Shown here piece by piece: positions 40,004 to 49,504 of a stretch of 57,336 nt of DNA. The stretch is from NCBI GenBank assembly GCA_905181685.1, contig CAJIYK010000004.1, positions 1 through 57,336 of the forward strand. Reading direction: 5' to 3'. The DNA is from Methylophilales bacterium BACL14 MAG-120910-bin43 (GTDB lineage: Bacteria; Pseudomonadota; Gammaproteobacteria; Burkholderiales; Methylophilaceae). Every line of letters starts with the position of its first letter. Within the stretch, counting starts at the first letter, position 1. The notes under the pieces were generated by a model, which saw only the letters and a list, made by a program, of their open reading frames with translations, was not told the DNA's origin and did not search any database. Made by a program: the position numbers and the translations under genes.

Positions 40004-40648
40004 ATGCGACATTACGAAATCGTTTTTATTGTTCATCCTGATCAAAGTGAACAAGTTCCATCAATGATCGAAAGAATTCAAAAATCTGTCACCGCTAATA
40101 AAGGTAATATTCATCGATTAGAAGATTGGGGAAGAAGGCAGCTTGCTTATCCAATCAAAAAATTCATAAAGCGCATTATGTCTTATGAACATTGAATGTT
40201 CCTTAGAGTCTTTAGCTGAACTTGAACATAACTTTAAATTTAATGATGCAGTAATTAGACACCTTGTTGTTTCTAAAAAAACTGCTGTTACTTCTGAATC
40301 TCCAATGATGGGCGAAGAAAAATCTAAATCACTTCTAGGAGAAAATAAAAATAATACTAAACCGAAGCTGAAGAAAAAGCGCCAGCAGCTAAGAAAGCGC
40401 CAGCAGCTAAAAAGGAAGTAGCTGAAGAAAAAGCGCCAGCAGCTAAGAAAGCGCCAGCAGCTAAAAAGGAAGTAGCTGAAGAAAAAGCGCCAGCAGCTAA
40501 GAAAGCGCCAGCAGCTAAAAAGGAAGTAGCTGAAGAAAGCGCCAGCAGCTAAGAAAGCGCCAAGCTAGCTGAAGAAAAAGCGCCAGCAGCTAAGAAAGCG
40601 CCAGCAGCTAAGAAAGCGGCAGCTAAGAAAGAGGGAGATGCCTCATAA
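40004..40648 (+). CDS. rpsF: Ribosomal protein bS6 with long Ala/Lys/Pro repeat tail, frameshifted
   Basis: N-terminal S6 domain: [19 protein letters not shown], then [14 protein letters not shown], then [20 protein letters not shown] and AVIRHLVV. Shifts near 40165 and 40190 break it. Instead of ending near residue 100-110, the frame continues through SPMMGEEKS into a repeat tail [18 protein letters not shown] of about four units, ending GDAS at 40648. Total length would be about 214 residues, roughly twice the usual. More shifts lie inside the repeats (near 40360, 40534, 40565), likely sequencing errors in repetitive DNA. The tail resembles histone H1-like proteins. Confidence 0.85.
40367..40636 (+). 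repeat. Tandem 54-base repeats in the rpsF tail
   Basis: The unit starts GCTGAAGAAAAAGCGCCAGC and spans 54 bases, coding [18 protein letters not shown]. Three copies are nearly identical; the fourth and the end are shortened or disturbed. A smaller internal period of 18 bases (GCGCCAGCAGCTAAGAAA, residues APAAKK) is also visible. The near identity at DNA level suggests recent expansion by slippage or recombination. Confidence 0.93.
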
Positions 40649-40930
40649 GTGAATAAACTTCAAATTGATGGAGAAATCATTTTTGAAGATAAAATTCGTC
40701 ATACACCTTCGGGTTTAGTTGTGCAGAGATTTAAAATTGAACATCAATCTCTTCAAACAGAAGCGAATTTAGATAAACAAGTTGGCATCGAAGTGGATGC
40801 AATTTTTATTAATAAACAATTAAGGAAAGAAATTCAGATTGGAAAAAAAGGTTTATTTACTGGTTTTATGGATAAAAAATCATTTAAATCAACGCAATTA
40901 ATTTTCCACGTTACTGAATTTAAATTTTAG
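40649..40930 (+). CDS. priB: Primosomal replication protein N (PriB)
   Basis: Single-strand DNA-binding OB-fold protein of the replication restart primosome. 93 residues, beginning at GTG immediately after the rpsF stop (first residues NKLQIDGEIIFEDKIRHTPS). GLVVQRFKIEHQS matches the PriB core. The position between rpsF and rpsR is the hallmark of Beta- and Gammaproteobacteria. Intact. Confidence 0.92.
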   Translation: MNKLQIDGEIIFEDKIRHTPSGLVVQRFKIEHQSLQTEANLDKQVGIEVDAIFINKQLRKEIQIGKKGLFTGFMDKKSFKSTQLIFHVTEFKF

Positions 40931-40942
40931 GAGTTTTATATT

Positions 40943-41170
40943 ATGGCAAGAGATATGTATAAAAGAAGGCGGTATTGTAGATTTTCTGCTGAAGGAATTA
41001 GTGAGGTAGATTATAAGGATGTATCAATACTCAAGGATTTTATTACCGAAAACGGAAAATTAATTCCTGCTCGAATTACTGGTACAAAAGCAAGATACCA
41101 AAGACAACTTTCAACTGCTGTAAAGCGTGCACGATTTTTAGCTTTACTTCCATTTACTGATAAGCATTAG
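40943..41170 (+). CDS. rpsR: Ribosomal protein bS18
   Basis: 75 residues with [11 protein letters not shown], then [12 protein letters not shown], then [19 protein letters not shown] and [13 protein letters not shown], the standard S18 sequence. S18 pairs with S6 on the 30S platform, and the genes are in one operon. The RBS AGGAG lies before ATG. Intact, which contrasts with the broken rpsF frame. Confidence 0.98.
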   Translation: MARDMYKRRRYCRFSAEGISEVDYKDVSILKDFITENGKLIPARITGTKARYQRQLSTAVKRARFLALLPFTDKH

Positions 41171-41178
41171 GAGAGGGC

Positions 41179-41628
41179 ATGGAAATCATACTACTTGAAA
41201 AAATTGTAAACCTTGGTGAGTTAGGGGATGTTGTAAATGTAAAAGATGGATTTGGGAGAAACTTCTTAATTCCACAAGGTAAGGCTAAAAGGGCTACTGC
41301 TCAAAATATGGAAGAATTTAAGGTTAAGAAAGCTGAGCTTGAAAAGCAACAAGCAGCTCTCGAAAAACTATCTCAACAGCGCGCTAAAAAGCTTGAGGGA
41401 GTAAGTATTAAAATATCCCAGAAAGCGGGTGTTGACGGAAAGCTTTTTGGATCTGTAAGTAACATCGATATATCTGAAGCACTTGCTAAAGAGGGGCATG
41501 AGGTAGTGAAGTCTGAAATAAGACTTCCTGAAGGACCACTTAAATCAACTGGTGAGTTTGATATTACGATTGATCTTCAGCATGAATCAACAGCTTTAAT
41601 TAAAGTTACTATTGAAGGCGAAGAGTAG
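41179..41628 (+). CDS. rplI: Ribosomal protein bL9
   Basis: 149 residues. The N-terminal rRNA-binding domain has IILLEKIVNLGELGDVVNVKDGFGRNFLIPQGKA, read here as IILLEKIVNLGELGDVV followed by GFGRNFLIPQGKA. A long connecting helix (residues about 40-75) and a C-terminal domain with SQKAGVDGKLFGSVS follow. Last gene of the rpsF operon; a terminator follows. Confidence 0.97.
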   Translation: MEIILLEKIVNLGELGDVVNVKDGFGRNFLIPQGKAKRATAQNMEEFKVKKAELEKQQAALEKLSQQRAKKLEGVSIKISQKAGVDGKLFGSVSNIDISEALAKEGHEVVKSEIRLPEGPLKSTGEFDITIDLQHESTALIKVTIEGEE

Positions 41629-41652
41629 TTTTTAAAATAAATTTAATTTTTT

Positions 41653-41680
41653 AGGCTGTCAATGAGGCAGCCTTTTTTTT
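41653..41680 (+). terminator. Rho-independent terminator after rplI
   Basis: AGGCTG (41653-41658) pairs with CAGCCT (41668-41673) around a 9-base loop and is followed by a T run to 41680. It ends the ribosomal operon 19 bases before dnaB. Confidence 0.8.
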
Positions 41681-41698
41681 ATTCGTTATAATGAAATT

Positions 41699-43078
41699 AT
41701 GGATGAAGATCAAATATCTGCTCTAAAAGTACCCCCTCATTCCATTGAGGCTGAACAATCAATATTGGGTGGGCTTTTGATTGATAATAAAGCCATTGAC
41801 AGAATTGCTGGTCAAGTTTCAGCATCTGATTTCTATCGAAATGATCACCGAATAATTTTCACCCATATAAGTAAATTGATTGATAACAATGACCCTGCCG
41901 ATATTGTCACGGTTGCAGAATCATTAGAACAGAATGCTGAATTGACTAAAGTTGGTGGTGTTGCCTATTTAGGGCTTGTTGCTGAAAACACGCCAACAGC
42001 ATCTAATATTTCAGGCTATGCAAAAATTGTTCGTGAAAGATCAATTATGAGAAATCTTGTTGAGGTTGGCTCAGATATTGTAGAGAGTGCTTTTTCACCT
42101 CAAGGAAAAGATGCACAACAATTACTTGATGAATCTGAATCAAAAATATTCCAAATAGCTGATGCGGGAACTTCTGAAAAATTAGGTTTTATTGATATAA
42201 AAGAACTTCTACCCAAGGCTGCTCAGAGAATTGATGACCTTTATCAGTTAGATGATCCTAATGGTGTCACTGGAGTCCCTTCAGGATACTCAGATTTAGA
42301 TCAAAAAACAGCAGGTCTCCAACCTGGAGATTTGATTATTATTGCAGGCAGACCGTCAATGGGAAAAACTTCCCTTGCTTTAAATATTGCAGAACATGTT
42401 GGGATGGAGGCAGGGTTACCTGTAGCTATTTTTTCAATGGAAATGGGTGCAGCACAACTAACAATGCGTTTACTGGGTTCTGTAGGTAAATTAGATCAAC
42501 ATAAGATGAGAATTGGACAATTAGAAGATGAAGACTGGCCTAAATTAACAAATGCTTTGGGCGTGCTAAATGAAGCCCCAATTTTTATCGATGAGGGATC
42601 TGCCTTAAATTCATATGAAGTTCGTGCAAGAGCTAGAAGACTCCATCGGCAACAAGGAAAATTAGGACTTATAGTGATTGACTATATTCAGCTGATGTCA
42701 TCGGCAAACGAGCAATCGAATGAAAATAGAGCTACCGAAGTTTCTGAAATTTCAAGATCGCTCAAAGCTCTAGCAAAAGAGCTCAATGTGCCAGTTGTCG
42801 CATTATCTCAACTCAACAGAAGTGTTGAATCAAGACCTGATAAAAGACCTATGATGTCTGATTTAAGAGAATCTGGTGCTATTGAGCAGGATGCTGATGT
42901 GATAATGTTTATTTATCGAGACGAAGTTTATAATCCAGAAACAGCTGAAAAAGGTGTTGCTGAAATACTTTTATCAAAACAAAGAAATGGACCAACTGGT
43001 ACAGTTAAATTGACTTTTCTTGGGCAATATACTCGCTTTGAAAATTACGCGAACCCAGGATATGACTCAAACACATAA
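41699..43078 (+). CDS. dnaB: Replicative DNA helicase
   Basis: Hexameric fork helicase. 459 residues. N-terminal domain opens VPPHSIEAEQSILGGLL; the RecA-like domain has Walker A IIAGRPSMGKTSLALN with K223, Walker B LIVIDYIQLM, and the arginine-finger/loop region SEISRSLKALAKEL followed by VVALSQLNRSVESRPDKRP. No intein interrupts it. The dnaB-alr-radA order is conserved in Betaproteobacteria. Intact. Confidence 0.98.
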   Translation: MDEDQISALKVPPHSIEAEQSILGGLLIDNKAIDRIAGQVSASDFYRNDHRIIFTHISKLIDNNDPADIVTVAESLEQNAELTKVGGVAYLGLVAENTPTASNISGYAKIVRERSIMRNLVEVGSDIVESAFSPQGKDAQQLLDESESKIFQIADAGTSEKLGFIDIKELLPKAAQRIDDLYQLDDPNGVTGVPSGYSDLDQKTAGLQPGDLIIIAGRPSMGKTSLALNIAEHVGMEAGLPVAIFSMEMGAAQLTMRLLGSVGKLDQHKMRIGQLEDEDWPKLTNALGVLNEAPIFIDEGSALNSYEVRARARRLHRQQGKLGLIVIDYIQLMSSANEQSNENRATEVSEISRSLKALAKELNVPVVALSQLNRSVESRPDKRPMMSDLRESGAIEQDADVIMFIYRDEVYNPETAEKGVAEILLSKQRNGPTGTVKLTFLGQYTRFENYANPGYDSNT

Positions 43079-43081
43079 ATT

Positions 43082-44152
43082 ATGCGTCCGCTTAAAGCTT
43101 ATATCGACCTAAGCGCCCTTACTTTTAACCTAAAGTTAGTTAAAAAAATTGCAAAAAATAGTAAGGTAATGGCAGTTCTCAAAGCTAACGCCTATGGGCA
43201 CGGCCTCATAGAGTCAGTGAAGGCGATCAAAAGTGCTGAGGGAATCGCAATCTTAACTATCGAAGAAGCGGCAAAAATTAGGAAAGCTGGCTTTAAAAAT
43301 ACCATATTACTTCTCGAAGGTTTATTTGCTGCTGAAGATATTCATCAGGCTGAAAAACTTAATTTAAATATAGTTGTACATAATGATCAGCAAATGGATT
43401 ACCTAAGTGATGTGAAGCTTAAAAACCCAATAAATGTGCACTTAAAAATTAATACAGGAATGAATAGGCTTGGCTTTCCGCCTGATCAGGTCGACTATTT
43501 AATTGAAAATTTAAATGCTAACCCAAATGTTTCCGACGTTACTTTGATGACACACTTTGCAACTGCTGATGAAAAGGAGGGGATTACAAAACAGTTAGAT
43601 TGCTTTAATCGGGTGACTAATAATTATAATTTTAGTAGCTCAGTAGCTAATTCTGCTGCCCTCTATAAGTTTCCTGAGGCAAGGTTGGACTGGGTTAGGC
43701 CTGGTATTATGCTATATGGAGCATCACCCTTCGAAGATATTTCAGCTAAAGAAATTGAGGTCAAGCCAGTAATGTCACTAGTAAGTAAAATAATTGCTAT
43801 TCAAGATATCAAAAAAGGACAAGCCGTTGGTTATGGAAGTAATTTTATTGCTAAGAATGACATGCGTATCGGGATAGTGGCATGTGGATATGGTGACGGT
43901 TATCCAAGACACGCTAAAACCGGAACTCCTATTTTTGTTCATGACAAAACAACAAAGACAGTCGGAAGAGTTTCTATGGACATGCTATATGTCGATTTGT
44001 CAAAAATTGAAAAAGCAGTAATAGGCTCAAAAGTTGAAATGTGGGGTAATCATATTTCTGTTGATGAGGTAGCAAAGAATTCAGGTACGGTCGGGTACGA
44101 ATTATTATGTAATATCTCCGCCTCAAGTCGTGTTCCATTGGATTATATATAG
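43082..44152 (+). CDS. alr: Alanine racemase
   Basis: PLP enzyme supplying D-alanine for peptidoglycan. 356 residues. The PLP lysine is K34 in MAVLKANAYGHG; the second catalytic base is the Tyr in AVGYGSNF. CGYGDGYPRHAKTGTPIFV and GRVSMDMLYVDLS are conserved blocks of the C-terminal domain. It begins 3 bases after dnaB and ends directly before radA. Intact. Confidence 0.96.
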   Translation: MRPLKAYIDLSALTFNLKLVKKIAKNSKVMAVLKANAYGHGLIESVKAIKSAEGIAILTIEEAAKIRKAGFKNTILLLEGLFAAEDIHQAEKLNLNIVVHNDQQMDYLSDVKLKNPINVHLKINTGMNRLGFPPDQVDYLIENLNANPNVSDVTLMTHFATADEKEGITKQLDCFNRVTNNYNFSSSVANSAALYKFPEARLDWVRPGIMLYGASPFEDISAKEIEVKPVMSLVSKIIAIQDIKKGQAVGYGSNFIAKNDMRIGIVACGYGDGYPRHAKTGTPIFVHDKTTKTVGRVSMDMLYVDLSKIEKAVIGSKVEMWGNHISVDEVAKNSGTVGYELLCNISASSRVPLDYI

Positions 44153-45523
44153 ATGGCCAAAAGTAAAACAGCATATCAGTGCAGAGAATGTGGCGGAACT
44201 TCATCTAAATGGCAAGGACAGTGCCCACATTGTTTTGTTTGGAATTCACTTGATGAGACAACTATTGAATCAAAGACACCTTCAAGGTTTGCTGCATTAT
44301 CAAAGACTAATGAGCTTACAAAGTTAGATGATGTTAAAGCACTCTCTATTCCAAAGAGAAAAACAAATATCTCAGAATTTGATCGAGTTCTAGGTGGAGG
44401 TTTTGTGCCAGGGGGTGTTATTTTAATTGGTGGGGATCCAGGGATAGGTAAGTCCACTATTTTAATTCAAGCATTGTCTAAAATTACTCAAGATCCAAAA
44501 GATAATTGCAATGTGATCTACGTTAGTGGTGAGGAGTCCAAGGAACAAATTGCTATGCGAGCAAAAAGACTTGAGCTAGAGGTTTCTGATATTTCAATAC
44601 TATCTGAAATCAACCTTGAGAAAATAGTAAGCGTTGTCCAAAAAACCAAGCCAAACGTGGTCGTAATTGACTCCATTCAAACAATTTATTCTGAAGAGAT
44701 GACTTCGGCACCAGGGTCAGTCACCCAAGTTAGAGAATGTTCTGCCCAGCTCACTCGAATTGCCAAACAATTTGATATAACGATGTTGCTTGTTGGCCAT
44801 GTCACAAAGGAGGGGACACTAGCTGGCCCTAGAGTACTAGAGCATATTGTGGATACAGTCTTATATTTCGAAGGTGATCCAAGCTCGAGTTTTAGAATGA
44901 TTAGGGCATTTAAAAACCGTTTTGGTGCTGTCAATGAGTTAGGTGTATTTGCGATGACAGAAAAGGGTTTAAAAGAGGTCACAAATCCATCAGCACTTTT
45001 TTTATCTCACCACCATAAGGAAGTTAATGGCTCATGTATTACTTGCATTCAAGAGGGGTCAAGACCTATGCTCATAGAAATTCAGGCCCTGGTTGATAAT
45101 GCCCATGGACATTCACCTAAAAGGCTCTCAGTGGGTTTAGATCAAAATAGGTTAGCCATGTTACTTGCCTCACTTAACAGGCATGCTGGCATTGCCTGCT
45201 TTGATCAAGATGTATTCGTGAATGCAGTTGGCGGGGTAAAAATTACTGAGCCGGGGGTAGACTTAGCTATTTTATGTGCCATTGTTTCATCATTTACAAC
45301 TCAACCACTAGATCAAAAAACAGTTATTTTTGGTGAAATAGGTTTAGCAGGAGAGGTTAGGCCAGTTCAAAGAGGTCAAGAGAGGTTAAAAGAGGCTGCA
45401 AAATTAGGTTTTACCAAAGCAATTATCCCTAAGGCAAATCAAGCTAAACAAAAAATTAACGGTATTGAGATATTTCCAGTCGATAATCTTTCACAAGCCA
45501 TCAAGCTGTTAAAAGACATTTAA
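44153..45523 (+). CDS. radA: DNA repair protein RadA
   Basis: RecA-like branch-migration helicase in homologous recombination. 456 residues. The zinc finger is C10, C13, C24, C27. Walker A is GGDPGIGKST (about residue 97), the RadA-specific KNRFG motif occurs as AFKNRFGAVNELG, and the C-terminal Lon-protease-like domain includes GGVKITEPGVDLAI and GEIGLAGEVRPV. It starts immediately after the alr stop. Intact. Confidence 0.97.
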   Translation: MAKSKTAYQCRECGGTSSKWQGQCPHCFVWNSLDETTIESKTPSRFAALSKTNELTKLDDVKALSIPKRKTNISEFDRVLGGGFVPGGVILIGGDPGIGKSTILIQALSKITQDPKDNCNVIYVSGEESKEQIAMRAKRLELEVSDISILSEINLEKIVSVVQKTKPNVVVIDSIQTIYSEEMTSAPGSVTQVRECSAQLTRIAKQFDITMLLVGHVTKEGTLAGPRVLEHIVDTVLYFEGDPSSSFRMIRAFKNRFGAVNELGVFAMTEKGLKEVTNPSALFLSHHHKEVNGSCITCIQEGSRPMLIEIQALVDNAHGHSPKRLSVGLDQNRLAMLLASLNRHAGIACFDQDVFVNAVGGVKITEPGVDLAILCAIVSSFTTQPLDQKTVIFGEIGLAGEVRPVQRGQERLKEAAKLGFTKAIIPKANQAKQKINGIEIFPVDNLSQAIKLLKDI

Positions 45524-45538
45524 AAATTTATCTGTTAT

Positions 45539-46394
45539 TTAAGTATCCTTAATCCAACTAAATCCCAGCATAGTTAGAATTGAAATTCTCAATTTCCTAA
45601 ACCCAGGCAGGATAGTTTTTTGATTGAGTATTTTTTCAGGACTATCTTTTAAAATCTCGTTTAAAAGCACATAGTAAATATTACCCATGATAAGACCTAT
45701 TTTTTGAGATTTTTTATCTTCTGCAGGCAGGGTTTTAATAGCTAAGCTATAAAATTGTTATAGCCCTATCTACTTGATTTTGAACCAATTTTTTTATTTT
45801 ATCACTATTCTTAAGTGAAATAATCTCCTCCTCAGACACACTTAATTTTTTTAACTCATCAAGTGGTATATAAATCCTTCCTCGTCTAGCGTCCTCTCCT
45901 AGGTCTCTTATAATATTAGTTAATTGCAATGCAATGCCGAGATTTTTAGCAAAGGTGAGGGTATTTTTATTCTTATATCCGAATATATGAGCAGAGAGAA
46001 TACCGACACATGAGGCCACCCTGTAGCAATAAAGTTGAAGCTGTTCAAAGCTCTCGTATCGATTAAACTTTACATCCATCTCCATACCATCAATTATCTC
46101 AATAAAATAATTCTTTGAGAGATTAAAGCGTTCTATGAAAGGATGCAACGCTTTACTTACAGGATGTTGAGGGTCATCTTTAAATAGTCTATCTATCTCA
46201 TCTCGCCACCAATTTAATTTCCTACTGGCAATCTCGTGATCAAGACATTCATCAGCAATATCATCAACCTCCCTGCAAAAAGCATATAAAGCAGTGAGTG
46301 CTTCACGTTTTTCTTTTGAAAGAAAAATAAAAGCAGTCAGGAAGCTTGAGTGGCTCTCCTTTGTTTTTTGCTTGCAGTATTCTTGAGGCGTCAT
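45539..46394 (-). CDS. hpnD: Presqualene diphosphate synthase HpnD, one frameshift
   Basis: Squalene/phytoene synthase family. With HpnC and HpnE it converts farnesyl diphosphate to squalene for hopanoids. First Asp motif CREVDDIADE, second QLTNIIRDLGEDARRGRIYIP. A shift near 45755 ends the first frame; another frame supplies the normal end IGLIMGNIYYVLLNEI and LPGFRKLRI to TAA at 45539. Joined length is about 284 residues. It overlaps hpnC by 4 bases. No HpnE or squalene-hopene cyclase gene lies in the window. Confidence 0.85.
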
Positions 46395-47240
46395 TTTTTA
46401 TTGATAATAGTTTTGACTAGTAGGATTATCCAATCAAAATTTGAAATTTTGGAAGGATTCACGAACCAGTCACAATCTTCTTTTTTTAATCTCGTGACTA
46501 ACAATTCAGCACCCGCAATTAATATCTTGATTTGCAGTTTTAATCGTCCTGTCACATTCTCACCCAAAGGTCTCCCTTTATTAAGAAGTAATTCTATCTT
46601 TTTTAACCATGAAATTTTGAACATTTTCCAATTATGATTAAAGCTTTTTGTTTTGATATCAGATTCTTTCAATGTAAATTTATTCATTTCCGTTGATGGT
46701 ATGTAGATCCTGCCTTTTAAAAAGTCCTCATAGATATCTTGAGTCATCCCAATTAAAGCGAGTGCCTGACAAAGGCTATTAGAATAACTTACGTTTTTCT
46801 TATTATGCGCATCAAATAGGCTCAAAATCATTTCTCCGGCAGGGCATGCTGCCTTATTACAATAATTTATTAAATCATTAAAATTTCTATATGATTTTTT
46901 TTCAACATCTTGTTTGAAGGCTGACATAAATCGTTCAAATAATTTAATATCGAGTGAGTACTGATTAATAACTCTCTCTAAGTCTATAAAAAATGGAGCC
47001 TGAATTTTTTTTTGATGCTTTATCGAGTTTATATTGATCTCTATTTCTTTTAGTAGCTTCTTTTCTTTCAATTTTAGTTAAATTACCTTCATCTGCAATG
47101 TCATCTGCATTTCTTGCAAATGAATAAAGAATTGTCGCGGCATCGCGGTGTGCTTTTGGAAATAATAAAGTAGCCACTGGAAAATTTTCATAGTGTTTTT
47201 TTGTAACTTTCGCTTTTCTGAGGGTAAGATATTGACTCAT
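46391..47240 (-). CDS. hpnC: Hydroxysqualene-forming synthase HpnC, one frameshift
   Basis: Squalene/phytoene synthase family member, probably HpnC, which converts presqualene diphosphate to hydroxysqualene. ENFPVATLLFPKAHRDAA and ARNADDIADEG (first Asp motif) are at the N-terminus; GMTQDIYEDFLKGRIYIP is the second motif region. A shift near 47000 separates the two pieces. Joined length is about 283 residues. First gene of a two-gene minus-strand unit with hpnD. Confidence 0.82.
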
Positions 47241-47290
47241 AAATTAAGTATGCCATAGACTGGCATCAAGATTAATTTGAAAAGGACTTT

Positions 47291-48041
47291 GTGATGATCG
47301 GTGTAATTGGAGGGACAGGTTTAAGAAAAATTGATGGTCTCAATATAACTCGTGAGCTATTAGTTGATACCCCCTATGGAAAACCATCCGATAAAATATT
47401 GGTTGGCAAATTGGAAGATCGTGACGTTGCTTTCCTAGCCAGGCATGGAGAAGGACATACCATACCTCCGCATTTAATTAATTATCGGGCAAATATTTAT
47501 GCGTTAGAGAATTTAGGTGTAGAGGCTATCTATCGGTGTTGCGACTGTAGGCTCAATCCCTTCGAGAAATTCAACCTGGATCTATTGTGTTGCCTCATCA
47601 GGTTATTGATTACACCTATGGACGCGAACATACATATTTTGATGGCATAAAAAATCCAGTATCACATATTGATTTTACCCACCCTTACAATCAAGATTTG
47701 AGAAAATTACTATGTAAAAATACTTCGTTAGAAAATATTAATTTTATTACAGAGGGCGTCTATGCGGCAGTTCAAGGCCCAAGATTAGAGACAGCAGCAG
47801 AAATAGATAAATATGAGCGAGATGGGGCGACAATAGTTGGCATGACAGGAATGCCAGAGGCATCTTTAGCAAGGGAGGTCAATCTACCCTATGCTGCAAT
47901 TTGCCCTGTGGCAAATTTTGCAGCCGGCAGACAAGCAGTAAAGAGGGTATTACGCATGAAGAAATTAATAAGCAATCTGAGATAATGTCATTAAATGTTA
48001 GTAAATACTTAAAAGTGGTGATTCAAGCTTATGGCAATTAG
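47291..48041 (+). CDS. Methylthioadenosine/methylthioinosine phosphorylase family protein, two frameshifts
   Basis: Salvages methylthio-nucleosides from polyamine synthesis. IGVIGGTGL is the phosphate-binding start; FLARHGEGHTIPPHLINYRANIYAL and YAAVQGPRLETAAEI follow. VVGMTGMPEASLARE-type text (IVGMTGMPEASLAREVNLP) is the substrate region. DYTYGREHTYFDG resembles proteobacterial methylthioinosine phosphorylases more than human MTAP. Breaks near 47545 and 47930; after the second, KEGITHEEINKQSE leads to a TAG at 48039-48041 that overlaps def. Confidence 0.82.
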
Positions 48042-48544
48042 AGAAATATTAAGGATGGGTAATCCGATCTTGTTAAAAGAAGCTGAAAAAGTTGAAAAAT
48101 TTGATACTCCTGAAATTCATGAATTGATTAAGGATATGATTGAAACTATGAAAGATGCTCAAGGGCAGGCTGGCAGCACCGCAAGTAGGGAGAGTATTCA
48201 ATTAGTTATATTTGGTGTTGATAAAAATGAGCGATACCCGGAGGCAGAGGAAGTGCCATTTACGGTTCTTATAAATCCTGTTATCACACCTCTTAACTCA
48301 AGATAAAGAGGATGATTGGGAAGGTTGCTTATCAGTGCCTGGAATGAGGGGGGTAGTTCCCAGATATAAAGAAATTAACTATAAGGGTTTTGATCAATAC
48401 GGCAATGAAATAGACAGAGATGTGGAGGGTTTTCACGCGAGGGTAGTTCAGCATGAGTGTGACCATCTATTCGGAATTTTGTATCCAACACGTATTGAGA
48501 ATATGAAACTCTTTGGTTTTCATGATGAGATATTTGTCGAATAA
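48031..48544 (+). CDS. def: Peptide deformylase, frameshifted
   Basis: Removes the formyl group from new proteins; essential in most bacteria. Start [12 protein letters not shown]. As written, active-site motif 1 reads [13 protein letters not shown], but shifting one base through it recovers GAGLAAPQVGES, so two compensating indels lie near 48167 and 48175. A third near 48297 restores [14 protein letters not shown] (Cys ligand motif). QHECDHLFG holds the two histidine ligands and catalytic Glu. Joined length is about 171 residues. Probably intact in the organism. Confidence 0.88.
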
Positions 48545-48586
48545 ATTTTGTTTAATGTATTCACGTTATGATAAAATTCCGTTTCC

Positions 48587-48676
48587 GGAAGAGTGGCAGA
48601 GCGGTTTAATGCACCGGTCTTGAAAACCGACGTGGGTTCGCGCCCACCGTGAGTTCGAATCTCACCTCTTCCGCCA
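48587..48676 (+). tRNA. tRNA-Ser (TGA)
   Basis: 90 bases with a class II long variable arm. The acceptor GGAAGAG pairs with CTCTTCC, the anticodon loop CTTGAAA holds TGA, the variable arm is CGTGGGTTCGCGCCCACCG, the T arm is GTGAGTTCGAATCTCAC, and CCA is encoded (48674-48676). A GC-richer, gene-poor stretch starts right after it. Confidence 0.96.
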
Positions 48677-49504
48677 TATTTTTATCACTATTTCCCCCTC
48701 AATCAATGAGTTGCTCCTAGTATATAATGGTCACGAGTGCCGTACCGGTGGTTACATCAGATGATTGTTGCTCGAGCCGATGATAGATGCATTTGATCAT
48801 CTAATTTTGAGCGAGATAATGATGGAATCGATCGTTGAGATGCAGCTATGCTCGCAGAGCCCGGCAGATATGCAAGGATGTTCTCGCTGCCTATAGTGAA
48901 TTTGCCCAGGCTCTCCAATGAGGCAGATAACCCTGCCGACCGTTTGAATGTCTCATCACAGGACATCCTGCGAGCGGTGCTGATCCGGGGTATCGGCGTC
49001 AAAATTCTCTGATAAGCATCATTTGCCGCTGATGTGTACAGCTTGCCTTTCTTCGCACCAGATGTCGAATGTACTCGAATCTCGTGACCTCATTACGGAA
49101 ACGCCCAGATTGCTGCACGGAGCTTGGAATTTGCTTCACACTTTACCCAAAAGGTCTGATTGGCCTAAGTTTTCCAAATTTTGAGCATTGCCATCCGAAG
49201 CCGTAATAGGCGGCCTGCGCCAGAAAGCGTCTGTGCTGGTCTGGTCATCGCGGGTCACACGCCCGGGTATCTCGTAATTGACGCGTGTACATATTCACTG
49301 GGATCAAGCCAGTGTTCTCGTTCAGGTACGACTTCTTAACACCAAAAACTCTTCCTGTATTAGGGGATCAAAGCCTCAACAAACTTCTAAAATTCGTTAA
49401 TACTTAATTTTTATTGTATCAAATGTTTTTTTTAATCTTTTATTCTTGTAATGCGAATGATTCTCATTTACAATAAGATTTATTATTGAAAATGTGAGAT
49501 TAAA
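48677..49504. other. 828-base gene-poor stretch with GC-rich core
   Basis: No recognisable gene. The core (about 48720-49370) is much richer in GC than its surroundings: 38 of 60 bases are G or C at 49201-49260 and 32 of 60 at 48841-48900, against 23 of 60 in the rpsD gene at 50281-50340. Short open pieces exist on both strands (for example minus 48757-49002, 81 codons) but none matches a family I know. Probably a decayed acquired segment beside a tRNA gene. The last 100 bases are AT-rich again and include the Fur-like site. Confidence 0.6.
49453..49471 (+). promoter_or_regulatory. Fur-box-like operator
   Basis: GCGAATGATTCTCATTTAC matches 14 of 19 positions of the classical Fur consensus GATAATGATAATCATTATC, with the core AATGAT and TCATT kept. 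It lies 34 bases before the start of the unknown gene at 49505, a normal operator position. This suggests iron repression of that gene and maybe of the genes after it. Confidence 0.6.

Noticed and set aside
40367-40636. Regular repeats that could look like a CRISPR array
   Set aside because: The repeats are contiguous with no unique spacers and lie in frame as protein-coding sequence at the end of rpsF.
48757-49002. 81-codon open frame on the minus strand in the GC-rich segment
   Set aside because: No ribosome site, no recognisable protein pattern, and the opposite strand is equally open; GC-rich DNA gives such frames by chance.
49074-49084. Attachment-site repeat matching the tRNA-Ser T arm
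   Set aside because: Only about 9 bases match and no integrase gene is present, so it is not annotated as an att site.
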